From the NCBI GenBank assembly GCA_030526515.1, contig JAUNCQ010000012.1:1-35153 (forward strand): 35,153 nt of DNA, in the 5' to 3' direction. The DNA is from Coriobacteriia bacterium (GTDB lineage: Bacteria; Actinomycetota; Coriobacteriia; Coriobacteriales; Eggerthellaceae). The translations under genes and the position numbers were made by a program. Numbering within the stretch: position 1 is the first letter of the stretch; the number at the start of each line of letters is the position of its first letter. The notes beneath the pieces are model-generated. The model had not been told where the DNA came from, did no database searches, and saw only the letters and a list, made by a program, of their open reading frames with translations. Below are positions 21,798 to 30,765 of this stretch, piece by piece.

Positions 21798-24077
21798 TTA
21801 TTTGATTGATACTTTCAAATGAATAATGCGGGCGGGCGACGCCTTGTAGTTAGCGGTTTCCCGCGCGCGAACGCGTATGGCCAGTTCGTAGGCGCCGCGC
21901 TTCATGCCCTTGTTGGCATAGAAGCCCCCGAGGGAGGTAACGCGAACGTATCGGTCGCGCGTCGTGCTGGATAGCTTCACGTAGCTGCGCTTGCTGGAAT
22001 TCCACTTGCTCAGGGACACCACCTGGAACCGACGCCCCGTGACGCTCTTCAGTCCGAAGAAGTCGTTCAGGCTGCTGATGCGCTTGGTCGTGGACAGCTT
22101 GCCCCGGTATCGGCCAGACGATGCCGCGCGGAACGTCTTCTTGCGAGTCCACCCCTTGGAGGACGAAAGCTCCTGGGACGCCTTGGCCACCGTGACGGAA
22201 AGCTTGACCAGGCTGCGGGAAAGCGGCGTGGTCACCGAGACGGTCCGAGCGCCAGCGACTTTCACGTAGTTCTGGCTAAGCGTGACGTCCTTGGACGAAA
22301 CCGCCCGCGAGCGACCATCGGTGAAGGTCACCGTGCCCGTAACCTGGAGCTTGTGGTACCGACCGTCGTAGGTGAACCGACTCTGCTTCAACTTGACCGA
22401 AAGGCTCTTCACGCCGGTGGACATGGTCTGGGCGGTGCCGCAAACCGTGCAGGTGCGCTTGCTGGTGCCGACCCGATAGGCAGTGGGATCGGCCACGCCG
22501 GTCCAAGCGGACCAGGAGTGAACGTGGGGATCGGGTCCTTTTTCGTCCCGCAGCTCAATGGCCCGCTGCACCGCGGCGGCCGCGTTGACGATTCCCGCGC
22601 TGCCGGTCGCCCCCTCATGGGAGTAGCTGGCAGTGCCCACCGGCGACGCGGTGGCACGCAGGGCCGCGATGGCATCGTCGCAGGTCAGGCCCGGATACGC
22701 GGCGAACATGAGCGCCAGCGTGCCAGTGACCACGGGCGCCGCCATGGAGGTGCCGCTCAGCGTGCCGTAGCTGCCGGCCGAGGTCTTGAGGGTCGAAAGG
22801 AGCTTTTCGCCCGGAGCACTGATGTCCTTGGCCATGTTGTAGTCGGAAAACTTCGAGTTACAGCCATCGGCGCGGACCGAGGTCACCGCCAGGCAGGACT
22901 CGTAGTCGGACGGATACATGTAGTCGGTGCGGGCCACGCCGTTGCGGCCGTTGCCGCCGGCGCACACGCACAGGATGTTGTAGTCGGCGCGGGCCTGGTC
23001 GATTGCCACGTGCATGGCGGCATCTTCCGCCAGCACCTCCTCCCGCACGCTGCCGGTGTAGTCGGACGGATACGCACCCAGGCTCAGGTTGACCAGGCGC
23101 AGGTTGCTGACCTTGCCGGTCGCCACGTAGGACTCCAGCTTGTTCAGCGCGCGGACCACCGTGGCCGTGGACGCGGCGGACCCGGAGTCGCTGAACACCT
23201 TTACCGGCAGGATCTTGGCGTTGTGGGAAACGCCGGCAATGCCCTTGCCGTTGCCCGCCCGCGCGCCGATGATGCCGCTCACGTGGGTGCCGTGGCTGTT
23301 GCTGGCCCCGTCCTGAACGAGGGAGCGAGCCAACGGCGCGTCGTTGTAGGAGTCATAGGCAAGGCTGGCCAGGACGTTTTCGGCCAGGTCCTCGTGATTC
23401 AGGTTGCAGCCGGTGTCCAGCACGGCCACGGTGACGGGCTCAGCGGCGGCATCGCCCCGAGACAGGCGCCAGGCGGCGCGGACGTTGGCCTGGTCCAGAT
23501 AGCCCTGGTTGGACAGCTCGGGATCATTGGGGGTCGCAGGGTCGGAGCCTGCGGTGGGCGAAAGGGGTGCGGGGGTTGCGGCAGTCGCGGCCGTGGGCGC
23601 GGTCGCGAGGTCGGTCCCCTCCCCCAGGTCGTCCAGCGGATAGTACAGGTAGTTGGGCTGCACGTCGGTCACGCCGGGCAGGTTCTGGGCATCCGCCATG
23701 GCCTGGGCCAGGTCGACGTCATCGGGCACGTCGACGACAGCCACTTCGCCCGCCTCTTCCACCAGGTCGAAGCCTTCGGACTGCAGCTCTTTTTCGCCCC
23801 GATTCGTAACCGTTGCCAGCAGCTGGCCGTCCACGTAGCCCACGTCAGGCTGACGGCCCTGGAGCAGCTCGGCGAAGTCTTCCGCGGCGGCATCGGCCAC
23901 GGACTCGGTCGACTCCGCGGCAGCCGCGGCCGTCAACGCAGCCGCAGACCCAGCCCCCAGCTCAGCAGCATGGGCGGTCGCGGGCGCAAGCGGACACAGC
24001 GGCACCATGGCCGCGCATACAACAACGGAAACGGCGGTCCGCGCCGCCCGGGAAATTGCGCCGCAGCTGAAACGCAC
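21798..24077 (-). CDS. secreted subtilisin-like serine protease (S8) with C-terminal cell-surface modules
   Basis: I chose the GTG at 24077, preceded by AAAGGAGG at four bases, over an ATG at 24110 that lacks a ribosome site. The result is 759 residues. A signal peptide ends near A37-H-A. Residues 68-147 look like an I9-type inhibitor propeptide. The catalytic triad is D221 (V-A-V-L-D-T-G), H262 (S-H-G-T-H-V-S-G) and S444 (G-T-S-M-A-A-P), with oxyanion N376. After residue 515 come a short H-S-W...C543-x2-C546 module like those in the protein at 33158-34996, then Lys/Ser-rich beta domains. It is probably an exported protease retained at the wall. Substrate unknown. Confidence 0.93.
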   Translation of the reverse strand: MRFSCGAISRAARTAVSVVVCAAMVPLCPLAPATAHAAELGAGSAAALTAAAAAESTESVADAAAEDFAELLQGRQPDVGYVDGQLLATVTNRGEKELQSEGFDLVEEAGEVAVVDVPDDVDLAQAMADAQNLPGVTDVQPNYLYYPLDDLGEGTDLATAPTAATAATPAPLSPTAGSDPATPNDPELSNQGYLDQANVRAAWRLSRGDAAAEPVTVAVLDTGCNLNHEDLAENVLASLAYDSYNDAPLARSLVQDGASNSHGTHVSGIIGARAGNGKGIAGVSHNAKILPVKVFSDSGSAASTATVVRALNKLESYVATGKVSNLRLVNLSLGAYPSDYTGSVREEVLAEDAAMHVAIDQARADYNILCVCAGGNGRNGVARTDYMYPSDYESCLAVTSVRADGCNSKFSDYNMAKDISAPGEKLLSTLKTSAGSYGTLSGTSMAAPVVTGTLALMFAAYPGLTCDDAIAALRATASPVGTASYSHEGATGSAGIVNAAAAVQRAIELRDEKGPDPHVHSWSAWTGVADPTAYRVGTSKRTCTVCGTAQTMSTGVKSLSVKLKQSRFTYDGRYHKLQVTGTVTFTDGRSRAVSSKDVTLSQNYVKVAGARTVSVTTPLSRSLVKLSVTVAKASQELSSSKGWTRKKTFRAASSGRYRGKLSTTKRISSLNDFFGLKSVTGRRFQVVSLSKWNSSKRSYVKLSSTTRDRYVRVTSLGGFYANKGMKRGAYELAIRVRARETANYKASPARIIHLKVSIK

Positions 24078-24209
24078 GGGGCCTCCTTTGCTCGATCGGT
24101 TGGGCTTCATGGTAGCAAAGGGGGCGCGGGGCTCGGCGGGCGCGGTCCGCAAGCAATTGCCCAACGCGCAAAAACGATAGAATGTGGGGCAACCGACCGA
24201 GGAGGCCCC

Positions 24210-24320
24210 ATGTCCAAGTACGCACGCAGCGACAACTTCTACATCCGCATCATCGTCACCGTGATCATCATCGCGGCGGCCATCTTCTTCGCCATCCAGA
24301 ACGGCGGCTTCGTGTTCTAG
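24210..24320 (+). CDS. 36-residue single-pass membrane peptide
   Basis: ATG at 24210 has GAGGAGG at a good distance. The product begins M-S-K-Y-A-R-S-D-N-F-Y-I-R, then a helix of I, V, A and F residues, and ends N-G-G-F-V-F-stop. A -10-like TAGAAT (24178-24183) lies just upstream. It is divergent from the protease gene and followed by the tRNA terminator region. No family is recognised. The charged head with a single helix is like small envelope-stress or regulatory membrane peptides. Confidence 0.6.
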   Translation: MSKYARSDNFYIRIIVTVIIIAAAIFFAIQNGGFVF

Positions 24321-24341
24321 CAAGGCACCTCCCAGCCCCAG

Positions 24342-24375
24342 AAAAGCAAAAAGGCCTGGGCCGAAGCCCTGACCT
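24342..24375 (-). terminator. intrinsic terminator of the tRNA-Thr transcript
   Basis: Read on the minus strand, AGGTCAGGGC and GCCCAGGCCT pair around a TTCG loop with one mismatch and one G-T pair, followed by TTTTTGCTTTT. It lies 11 bases beyond the encoded CCA end. Confidence 0.85.
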
Positions 24376-24385
24376 GCAGTTTCGC

Positions 24386-24461
24386 TGGTGCTGACGGGGA
24401 GACTCGAACTCCCGACCTACGCATTACGAGTGCGTTGCTCTACCAACTGAGCCACGTCAGC
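24386..24461 (-). tRNA. tRNA-Thr, anticodon CGT
   Basis: The 76-base minus-strand gene folds as a complete cloverleaf: acceptor GCTGACG / CGTCAGC with discriminator A and an encoded CCA (TGG at 24386-24388 on the plus strand), D-loop with GGCTCAGTTGGTAGAGC, anticodon stem ACGCA/TGCGT around loop CTCGTAA, and T-loop TTCGAGT. The anticodon CGT reads ACG threonine codons. Its promoter and terminator are both clear. Confidence 0.97.
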
Positions 24462-24478
24462 ATTACGTGCGTCCCAAG

Positions 24479-24506
24479 ATTATACCAAAGCGCACCCAAC
24501 ATGCAA
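24479..24506 (-). promoter_or_regulatory. promoter of the tRNA-Thr gene
   Basis: On the minus strand TTGCAT (24506-24501) and a consensus TATAAT (24484-24479) are separated by 16 bases. Transcription would start about ten bases before the mature tRNA 5' end at 24461. Confidence 0.85.
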
Positions 24507-24591
24507 GACCTGCCCGCGGGTCGCGCAGCCGATGCGCTATCATGGCCCCATACGAAAAACGCACCAGAATCGCATCACAAGGACGTGCCGC

Positions 24592-26793
24592 ATGGCAAAG
24601 CCCCGCCTCATACTCGACCGCTACCGGCCCACCGCGAAGGCCGGCTCGGGCGGTTTCGCCACCGTGTACAAAGCATGGGACACCCTCATGCAGCGCGATG
24701 TGGCCATCAAGGAAATCAAGCTCTCCGAACTGGACGCCGAGCGCATGGCCCGGCCCAGCATCCTGCTGCCCTGGGAGGAGGAGCCGGTCGAAATCGACCC
24801 CATCTCCGGCGCGGTCATCGACCCGGCCACCGGCCAGCCCCTGCCCCCCGGCGCCCCCATGCCGAACCGAACCCGCCCGGGAGCGCCGGCCCGCCGCGGC
24901 ACCGGCACCGGAACCGCAACCCTGCCCGACCTGGCGCCCTTCCCCAAGGACCCCGCGTTCCTGGGCGGCGGCTACGCCGACGTGCCCGACGACCCCACCA
25001 CCGGCCCGCAGCTCAACGTGGAGCAGCAGCGCTTCCTGAGCCACATCCCCGGCCTGGACGAAGCCCGCACCGCGGCGGCCCTGGACAACCCATGCATCGT
25101 CAGCGTCTACGACCTGCAGATCCAGGACACCACCGCGTACCTGATCATGGAGTTCGTGGAGGGCATGAGCCTGACCCGCTTCCTGCGCGACTTCGAAGAC
25201 CAGCTGACCCTGGACATGATCACCAGCATCTTCGCCGACACCGCCCAGGCCATCCAGGCCGCCCACGCCAACGGCGTCCTGCACCTGGACATCAAGCCGG
25301 ACAACATCCTGATCAACCTCCAGGGCCGCGCCAAGGTGACCGACTTCGGCCTGGCCACCCTGAGCGATGCCGAGGGCACGGGCACCGCCGGCGGCGGCAC
25401 CATCGGCTACATGCCCCTGGAGCAGATGCACCAGCAGCCCCTGGACGCCCGCACCGACGAATGGGCGCTGGCCAGCGTCACCTATGAGATGCTCCTGGGC
25501 GAAAACCCCTTCCTGGCCCACGACCTGGACGGCGCCGCCTGGGCCATCGAAAACGCGGAGCTGGTCCTGCCCCACCTGCTGTGGGACGAACTGGACCCGG
25601 CCATCGACGACGTGCTGTTCTACGGCCTGGACCCGAGCCCGGCCAACCGCTACGAAACCGTCCAGGACTTCACCGAGGAGATGAGCCGCTTCCTGGGCAG
25701 CCCCGACGCGGGCCGCCGCCAGCTGGCCGCTCTGCTGAACGGCCAGGCCGATGACCCGGAGGACCCCGAGCCCGAGGAGCCGGACTACCCCCAGGACCAG
25801 GGCGAAAGCAAGCCCGGCCTGCTGAGCCGCCTGCTCCCCGGCCGCCGCAGCTCCCGAGCCGATCGGGCCGCCCTGCCCGCCGCAGCCGCAGCCGCCGACG
25901 ACCCCGGCTGCCCGGACGCGAACCCGGCCGCAGCAGCCGCCCCGGCCCCGGCCCGAACCGCCGCCCTACCCCCGAGCCAGCGCTTCGACCCCCTGGCCCT
26001 GCAGGTGGGCAGCCGCGTGACCGGCGCCGTGCTGTGCCTGTTCCTGAACGGCTTCAGCCTGATGAACCTGCCCCGCATAGACGCCTTCCCGCCGGAGCTC
26101 ATGTGGTTCCTGCTGGCCGCGGGCCTGGTAGCGAGCCTGATCCGCCCCCACCTGGGCGCCCTGGCGGCCTACCTGATCCTGGGCTTCAGCCTGTGCGTCA
26201 ACGGCGCGCCGGCCTTCGGCATCCTGCTCATTGCCGCCACCGTCCCCTGGTGGTGGCTGGTCGCCCGCCCGGCCGATGCCCCCGCGCACTTAGCCCTGGC
26301 CTTCCCGGTCCTGGGCGGCGTGGCGCTTTCGCCCGTAGGAGCATGCCTTTGCGGCCTGTTCCTTTCCCCGGGACGCGCCGTGGCCACCACCGCGCTGGGC
26401 ACCCTGGCCTGCCTGGGACTGGCATGCCTGAGCACGCTATCGCTCACCGGATGGGACGCCGTCACCAACTTCCTGCTGCCCAGCGCCCTGGCCGAGGTCC
26501 AAGTCAACATCATGGCCATGGTCACCACCCCCGGCACCTGGACCACCGCCGCCAGCTGGCTGCTGGCCGCCGCGGTGCTGGCGCTGTGCTGCATGCCTCG
26601 CTGGCGCTGGCTGGCCCTGGTCGGCGCAGTCCTGAGCGCCCTGGTCCTGGCACTGGGCCCAGTGGCCGCGCAGCTGGTCAGCACCAGCCTGACCAGCCTG
26701 CAGCCCAACCCCTACGAAATGGTCCCCGCCGCGGTGGCCTTCGTGGTGTGCGCCGCCACCTGCTGCATGGAGGTCCCCCACCGCAAGCCCTAA
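24592..26793 (+). CDS. transmembrane Ser/Thr protein kinase with N-lobe insertion
   Basis: The ATG at 24592 follows AAGGA and gives 733 residues. The kinase domain has the glycine loop A-G-S-G-G-F-A-T-V (17-25), A-I-K40, a candidate helix-C Glu near 157, H231-L-D233-I-K-P-D-N, and D251-F-G. About 100 residues rich in Pro, Gly and acidic groups (about 50-150) separate strand 3 from helix C, an unusual insertion. The catalytic loop reads H-L-D instead of H-R-D, so it is a non-RD kinase. After a Pro/Glu-rich linker (385-465), residues 475-733 hold many hydrophobic segments. There are no extracellular PASTA repeats. It probably senses something through the membrane part and phosphorylates envelope or signalling proteins. 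Confidence 0.9.
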   Translation: MAKPRLILDRYRPTAKAGSGGFATVYKAWDTLMQRDVAIKEIKLSELDAERMARPSILLPWEEEPVEIDPISGAVIDPATGQPLPPGAPMPNRTRPGAPARRGTGTGTATLPDLAPFPKDPAFLGGGYADVPDDPTTGPQLNVEQQRFLSHIPGLDEARTAAALDNPCIVSVYDLQIQDTTAYLIMEFVEGMSLTRFLRDFEDQLTLDMITSIFADTAQAIQAAHANGVLHLDIKPDNILINLQGRAKVTDFGLATLSDAEGTGTAGGGTIGYMPLEQMHQQPLDARTDEWALASVTYEMLLGENPFLAHDLDGAAWAIENAELVLPHLLWDELDPAIDDVLFYGLDPSPANRYETVQDFTEEMSRFLGSPDAGRRQLAALLNGQADDPEDPEPEEPDYPQDQGESKPGLLSRLLPGRRSSRADRAALPAAAAAADDPGCPDANPAAAAAPAPARTAALPPSQRFDPLALQVGSRVTGAVLCLFLNGFSLMNLPRIDAFPPELMWFLLAAGLVASLIRPHLGALAAYLILGFSLCVNGAPAFGILLIAATVPWWWLVARPADAPAHLALAFPVLGGVALSPVGACLCGLFLSPGRAVATTALGTLACLGLACLSTLSLTGWDAVTNFLLPSALAEVQVNIMAMVTTPGTWTTAASWLLAAAVLALCCMPRWRWLALVGAVLSALVLALGPVAAQLVSTSLTSLQPNPYEMVPAAVAFVVCAATCCMEVPHRKP

Positions 26794-27017
26794 AGCCAGG
26801 GGACGAAAGCCCCGCCCGGCACCGCCGCGCGCATCGCCGCAGGCGCCTCCCGGCGCCCCGCGTCGCCGCGTCCCACCAGCCCATTCGCCCCACGCAGCGA
26901 ACCATAACAGCTTGGTGTCGGAACCCGCCCATTGGGCGCTTCCCCATGTCGTATTGACGAACAACGAGTATGCTTTTCCCTGTACGTTTCTACCCATGAC
27001 CAGAATGCCGAGGACCC

Positions 27018-28634
27018 TTGTTCGGATCGCGAAAAAAGAACGCTGCCGCCTCCCCCGCCGCCCTGCTTGACGCGGCCCAGGCCCAATCTGCCCGGACCTT
27101 CACCACGCTGATCCGGGAGGAAGACCTGTATCCAGTGTACGTGCAGCCCTCTTTCGCCCGAGCCTTCGGCATTGACCCGGAGCGCTTCCAGGCCGACCCC
27201 GAGTCCCTGTACAACGCGGTGTGCCAGGACGACTACTACGCCGTCCGACAGCGCTTCCGCGAATGGGACCGCGCCGGCAGCCTGCGCTTCCACACGTACC
27301 TGACCCCCTGCGACGGATCCGACGGCTACCACGTGCTGGTCAACGCCGAATCCGTGCTGGACGGCACCCACATCCTGCTGGAGATCATGGACGTGGAGCC
27401 CGAAGAGCAGCGCCGCAAGCAGCTGCTGGAAGACGTGGCCCGCATGGAAAAGGAATCCCGCTCCACAATGAGCTTCCTAAACAACATGAGCCACGAAATC
27501 CGCACGCCCCTCAACGGCATCCTGGGCATGCTGGCCCTGGCCCGCATCCACGCCGACGAGCCCGCGCTGCAGGAATCCGACCTGGACAACGCCACCGAGC
27601 TCAGCCGCCTGCTGCTGGGCCTGGTCAACGACATCCTTGACATGTCCCGCATCGAAAGCGGCAAGGTCGAGCTGGAGTCCATCCCCGTTGACCTGCACGC
27701 CTTCGGCCAGAGCCTGCGCTCCATGTTCGAGGAGCAAGCCCGCACCAAGGGCGTCCACTTCAGCGTCAACCTGGAGGACGTGGAGCATCGCTTCATCCTG
27801 GGCGACGAGCTGCGCCTGAGCCAGGTCCTGGTCAACTTCATATCCAACGCCCTGAAGTTCACCGAAGCGGACGGCTCCGTGACCGTGACCTTCAAGGAAA
27901 TGTACAACACCTCCAGCAATGCCCACTTCATGCTGCGCGTGCAGGACACCGGCAAGGGCATGAGCCCGGAGTTCGTCAAGAACATCTTCAAGCCCTTCGA
28001 GCAGGAAAGCGCCGGCACCGCCCGCAAGTACGGCGGCAGCGGCCTGGGCATGTCCATTGCCGACAACCTGATCAAGCTCATGGGCGGCAACATCGTGGTC
28101 GACTCCCTGCTGGGCCAGGGCTCCACGTTCAGCGCGTACGTGTCGCTGCCCATTGCCGACCCCAATGAGTGGGATCTTTCCGCCCTGCAAGCGGCAGCAC
28201 AAGGGGACCAAGCAGCCGAGGAGTCTTCCTCCCTTGCCGGCTTCCGCCTGCTGCTGGCCGAAGACAACGACCTCAACGCGGAAGTTGCCATGGGCCTGCT
28301 GGAGATCGAGGGCGCCGAGGTCGTGCGCGCCGCCGACGGCTACCAGGTCATCGACGCCTTCCAGGAAAGCGAGCCCAGCTTCTACGACGCCATCCTCATG
28401 GACATCCAAATGCCCAACCTGGACGGCTGGGAGGCCACCCAGAAGATCCGCGCCCTGGAGCGCCCCGACGCCCAGGACATCATCATCCTGGCCCTTTCGG
28501 CGAACGCCTTCGCCGAAGACGGCCGCCGCTCCCTGGAGGTCGGCATGAACGGGCACCTGAGCAAGCCCATTGATTTCGAAAAGCTGGGGCGCACCCTGAA
28601 TGCGCTCGTGAAGACCAAGTCACGCGAAAGGTAG
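27018..28634 (+). CDS. soluble hybrid histidine kinase (PAS-like, HisKA, HATPase, receiver)
   Basis: The 538-residue protein starts at a TTG with GAGGA upstream. Residues 25-130 look PAS-like and are followed by a short coil. The kinase core has H159 in N-M-S-H-E-I-R-T-P-L-N-G, N-box I-S-N-A-L-K-F (275-281), D310-T-G-K-G and G-G-S-G-L-G-M (339-345). A fused receiver follows, with acidic E415-D416, phosphoacceptor D462 in L-M-D-I-Q-M-P, and a late S-K-P-I-D. No membrane segment is present, so it senses a cytoplasmic cue or a partner, possibly the kinase upstream. No cognate HPt or output regulator is adjacent. The MoxR gene begins ten bases after its stop. Confidence 0.92.
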   Translation: MFGSRKKNAAASPAALLDAAQAQSARTFTTLIREEDLYPVYVQPSFARAFGIDPERFQADPESLYNAVCQDDYYAVRQRFREWDRAGSLRFHTYLTPCDGSDGYHVLVNAESVLDGTHILLEIMDVEPEEQRRKQLLEDVARMEKESRSTMSFLNNMSHEIRTPLNGILGMLALARIHADEPALQESDLDNATELSRLLLGLVNDILDMSRIESGKVELESIPVDLHAFGQSLRSMFEEQARTKGVHFSVNLEDVEHRFILGDELRLSQVLVNFISNALKFTEADGSVTVTFKEMYNTSSNAHFMLRVQDTGKGMSPEFVKNIFKPFEQESAGTARKYGGSGLGMSIADNLIKLMGGNIVVDSLLGQGSTFSAYVSLPIADPNEWDLSALQAAAQGDQAAEESSSLAGFRLLLAEDNDLNAEVAMGLLEIEGAEVVRAADGYQVIDAFQESEPSFYDAILMDIQMPNLDGWEATQKIRALERPDAQDIIILALSANAFAEDGRRSLEVGMNGHLSKPIDFEKLGRTLNALVKTKSRER

Positions 28635-28644
28635 TTGAGAGCTC

Positions 28645-29583
28645 ATGATCGTCGAGCAATCGCGCAACATCGTCAAGGAAGTGGGCAAGGTCCTGGTTGG
28701 TAAGGACGAAATCATCTCCAAGGCCCTCATGGCAATCTACTCCGGCGGCCACATCCTGCTGGAAGACTGCCCGGGCGTTGGCAAGACCACCCTGGCCATT
28801 GGCATTTCCAAGGCGCTGGGCCTTTCCACCAAGCGAATCCAGTTCACCCCGGACACCATGCCCTCTGACATCATGGGCTTCACCGTGTACAACAATGAAA
28901 CCCACGAGTTCGAGTACAAGCCCGGCGCGGCTTTCACCAACCTTCTTCTGGGTGACGAAATCAACCGTACCTCCCCGAAGACCCAGTCCGCACTGCTGGA
29001 GGTCATGGCAGAAGGCTCCGCCACCGTTGACGGCGTGACCCACCAGCTGCCCAAGCCCTTCGTCTGCATTGCCACCCAGAACCCCATGGGCTCCGCCGGT
29101 ACCCAGCCGCTGCCCCAGAGCCAGCTGGACCGCTTCGCCGTGCGCCTGTCCATTGGCTACCCCGACTTCGAAAACCAGGCCCGCATCCTGGAAACCCGCG
29201 GCGCCAGCGCCCCCTTCGAAACCATCAACCAGGTCATGAACGAAGACGAGCTGCTGGCCACCCAGAACTTCATCGACTCCATCACCATGTCCCGGTCCAT
29301 CATCGAGTACATCGTGAAGCTGTGCGAAGGCACCCGCAGCCACCGCCTGGTGGACCTGGGCGTGAGCCCCCGCGGCATGCTGAGCATGAGCCGCATGGCC
29401 CGTGCCTGCGCCATTGTCATGGACCGCGACTTCGTGGTGCCGGAGGACGTGCAGCGCGTGTTCGTTGACTCCTGCGCCCACCGTCTGGTGCTTTCGCCCC
29501 AGGCACGTGTTGAGGCCATGACCGACATTGACGTGTGCAAGGAGGTCCTTGCCTCCGTGGAGCCCCCGGCCCTGGGTGCATAG
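28645..29583 (+). CDS. MoxR-family AAA+ ATPase
   Basis: The 312-residue protein has Walker A G-V-G-K-T-T (44-49), Walker B L-L-G-D104-E105-I-N-R, sensor A-T-Q-N146-P, and the MoxR-typical P-S-D-I-M-G-F and lid region (S-P-R-G-M-L-S-M). MoxR ATPases act as chaperones that help assemble or activate partner complexes, commonly the DUF58 and transglutaminase-type proteins encoded beside them. The gene starts ten bases after the histidine kinase stop codon and continues into the DUF58 gene with an 18-base gap, so an operon is likely. Confidence 0.95.
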   Translation: MIVEQSRNIVKEVGKVLVGKDEIISKALMAIYSGGHILLEDCPGVGKTTLAIGISKALGLSTKRIQFTPDTMPSDIMGFTVYNNETHEFEYKPGAAFTNLLLGDEINRTSPKTQSALLEVMAEGSATVDGVTHQLPKPFVCIATQNPMGSAGTQPLPQSQLDRFAVRLSIGYPDFENQARILETRGASAPFETINQVMNEDELLATQNFIDSITMSRSIIEYIVKLCEGTRSHRLVDLGVSPRGMLSMSRMARACAIVMDRDFVVPEDVQRVFVDSCAHRLVLSPQARVEAMTDIDVCKEVLASVEPPALGA

Positions 29584-29601
29584 CTCGGCCACGCTTCGCC
29601 C

Positions 29602-30765
29602 ATGACAGCACAACGCGCAGCATATGCGGCCCTGCTGGTCGCAGCCGCCTTCTACTTTGCGGTGGCCAACAACCGGGAAAGCCTGGTACTCCTGGTCGTG
29701 GTCGTCATGCTCCTGGCGGCGGACGCCATCATGGCCCTGATCGCCCGCCGAACCATGCGGGTGACCCTGGACATGCCCCGCACCTGCACACGCGGCGCGA
29801 TGCTGGACCTGACCGTTGACGTGGACCTGCCCAAGCCGGTGGTCTACGGCATGCTGTCCCTGCGCGTGGTCATCACCAACCGCCTGCTGGGCGCCACCCG
29901 CAGCATCCTGCTGAAGTCCGCCTTCAAGAAGCTGGGCGGCTCCAACAAGAAGATCTGCGTGGACGCCCGCCACTGCGGCGCCATCACCGTGAGCTGCGAC
30001 GGCGGCACCGTGACCGGGCCTTTCGGCCTGATCAGCCTGCCCATTTCCCTGAACGACCAGCACGAGCTGCTGACCTACCCGCAGAAGAAGGACCTGGCCG
30101 TGATCCTGGCGTCGTCCCCCCAGGCCCAGCTGTCCAGCTACACCTACGACAACCGCAAGGGCTCCGACCCCACGGAAATCTTCGACATCCGCGACTACGC
30201 CGACGGCGACTCCCTGTCCACCGTCCACTGGAAGCTTTCCGCCAAGGCGGGCTCCCTGGTGGTGCGCGAGGCAAGCCGCCCCACCGGCTTCGACACCCTG
30301 GTCCTGCTGGACACCTTCTCCGACTCCGACATGGAAACCGTCGGCGGCGACCAGGCCGACGACGTCTTTGCCCTGGCCCGCTCCATTTCCGCGGAGCAGG
30401 CGGCCGACGGCCTGGCCCACGACTTCGCCTTCCCCAACGGCGACCACCTGGAGGTCTGCCAGGTGGAAACGCCGGTCCAGACCACCCAGGCCCTGGAGCT
30501 GGCCCTGCGCGTGCCCCTGCCCCAGGATCCGGGCCACGGCCTGGAGCTGCTGCTGCGGTCCCTGACCTTCGAGTACACCAAGGTCATCTGCGTGGCATCG
30601 TCCCTGAGCCGGGCGGCGGCCATGGAGCTTTCGTCCCAATGCGACCTGAGCGTGGTGAACGTTTCCCGCAGCTCCAAGTCCGTGTCCACGGAAAGCGGAC
30701 CGTACTCCATAGTCACCATCCCGGTCGGCTCCTTCATGCGTGAAATAAGGAGCGTGACGGTCTAG
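29602..30765 (+). CDS. DUF58-domain membrane protein
   Basis: The 387-residue protein has two N-terminal hydrophobic segments (about 8-22 and 28-48) and then a long soluble domain. The DUF58 signature G-S-D-P-T-E-I-F-D-I-R-D-Y-A-D-G-D...V-H-W-K (187-211) is intact. Members carry a VWA-like fold downstream and are co-encoded with MoxR, for which they are thought to be clients. The last base of its stop codon is the first base of the next gene's GTG (30765). Confidence 0.93.
   Translation: MTAQRAAYAALLVAAAFYFAVANNRESLVLLVVVVMLLAADAIMALIARRTMRVTLDMPRTCTRGAMLDLTVDVDLPKPVVYGMLSLRVVITNRLLGATRSILLKSAFKKLGGSNKKICVDARHCGAITVSCDGGTVTGPFGLISLPISLNDQHELLTYPQKKDLAVILASSPQAQLSSYTYDNRKGSDPTEIFDIRDYADGDSLSTVHWKLSAKAGSLVVREASRPTGFDTLVLLDTFSDSDMETVGGDQADDVFALARSISAEQAADGLAHDFAFPNGDHLEVCQVETPVQTTQALELALRVPLPQDPGHGLELLLRSLTFEYTKVICVASSLSRAAAMELSSQCDLSVVNVSRSSKSVSTESGPYSIVTIPVGSFMREIRSVTV

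Noticed and set aside
21774-21800. Terminator for the protease gene at the T-run near 21774
   Set aside because: On the protease's minus strand the run reads as A after the small TTCGC/GCGAA stem, so it cannot be an intrinsic terminator in that direction.
24078-24110. ATG at 24110 as the protease start
   Set aside because: It has no Shine-Dalgarno sequence and adds a non-signal-like stretch, whereas the GTG at 24077 has AAAGGAGG at the right distance and begins a proper signal peptide.
22353-24320. Long open frame opposite the subtilase gene
   Set aside because: Composition is Gly/Arg/His-rich with no domain. Only its last 36 codons, preceded by GAGGAGG, look like a real small gene.
26954-26974. 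Promoter TTGACG / TATGCT before the hybrid histidine kinase gene
   Set aside because: The spacing is only nine bases, so the pair cannot act as -35 and -10 together.
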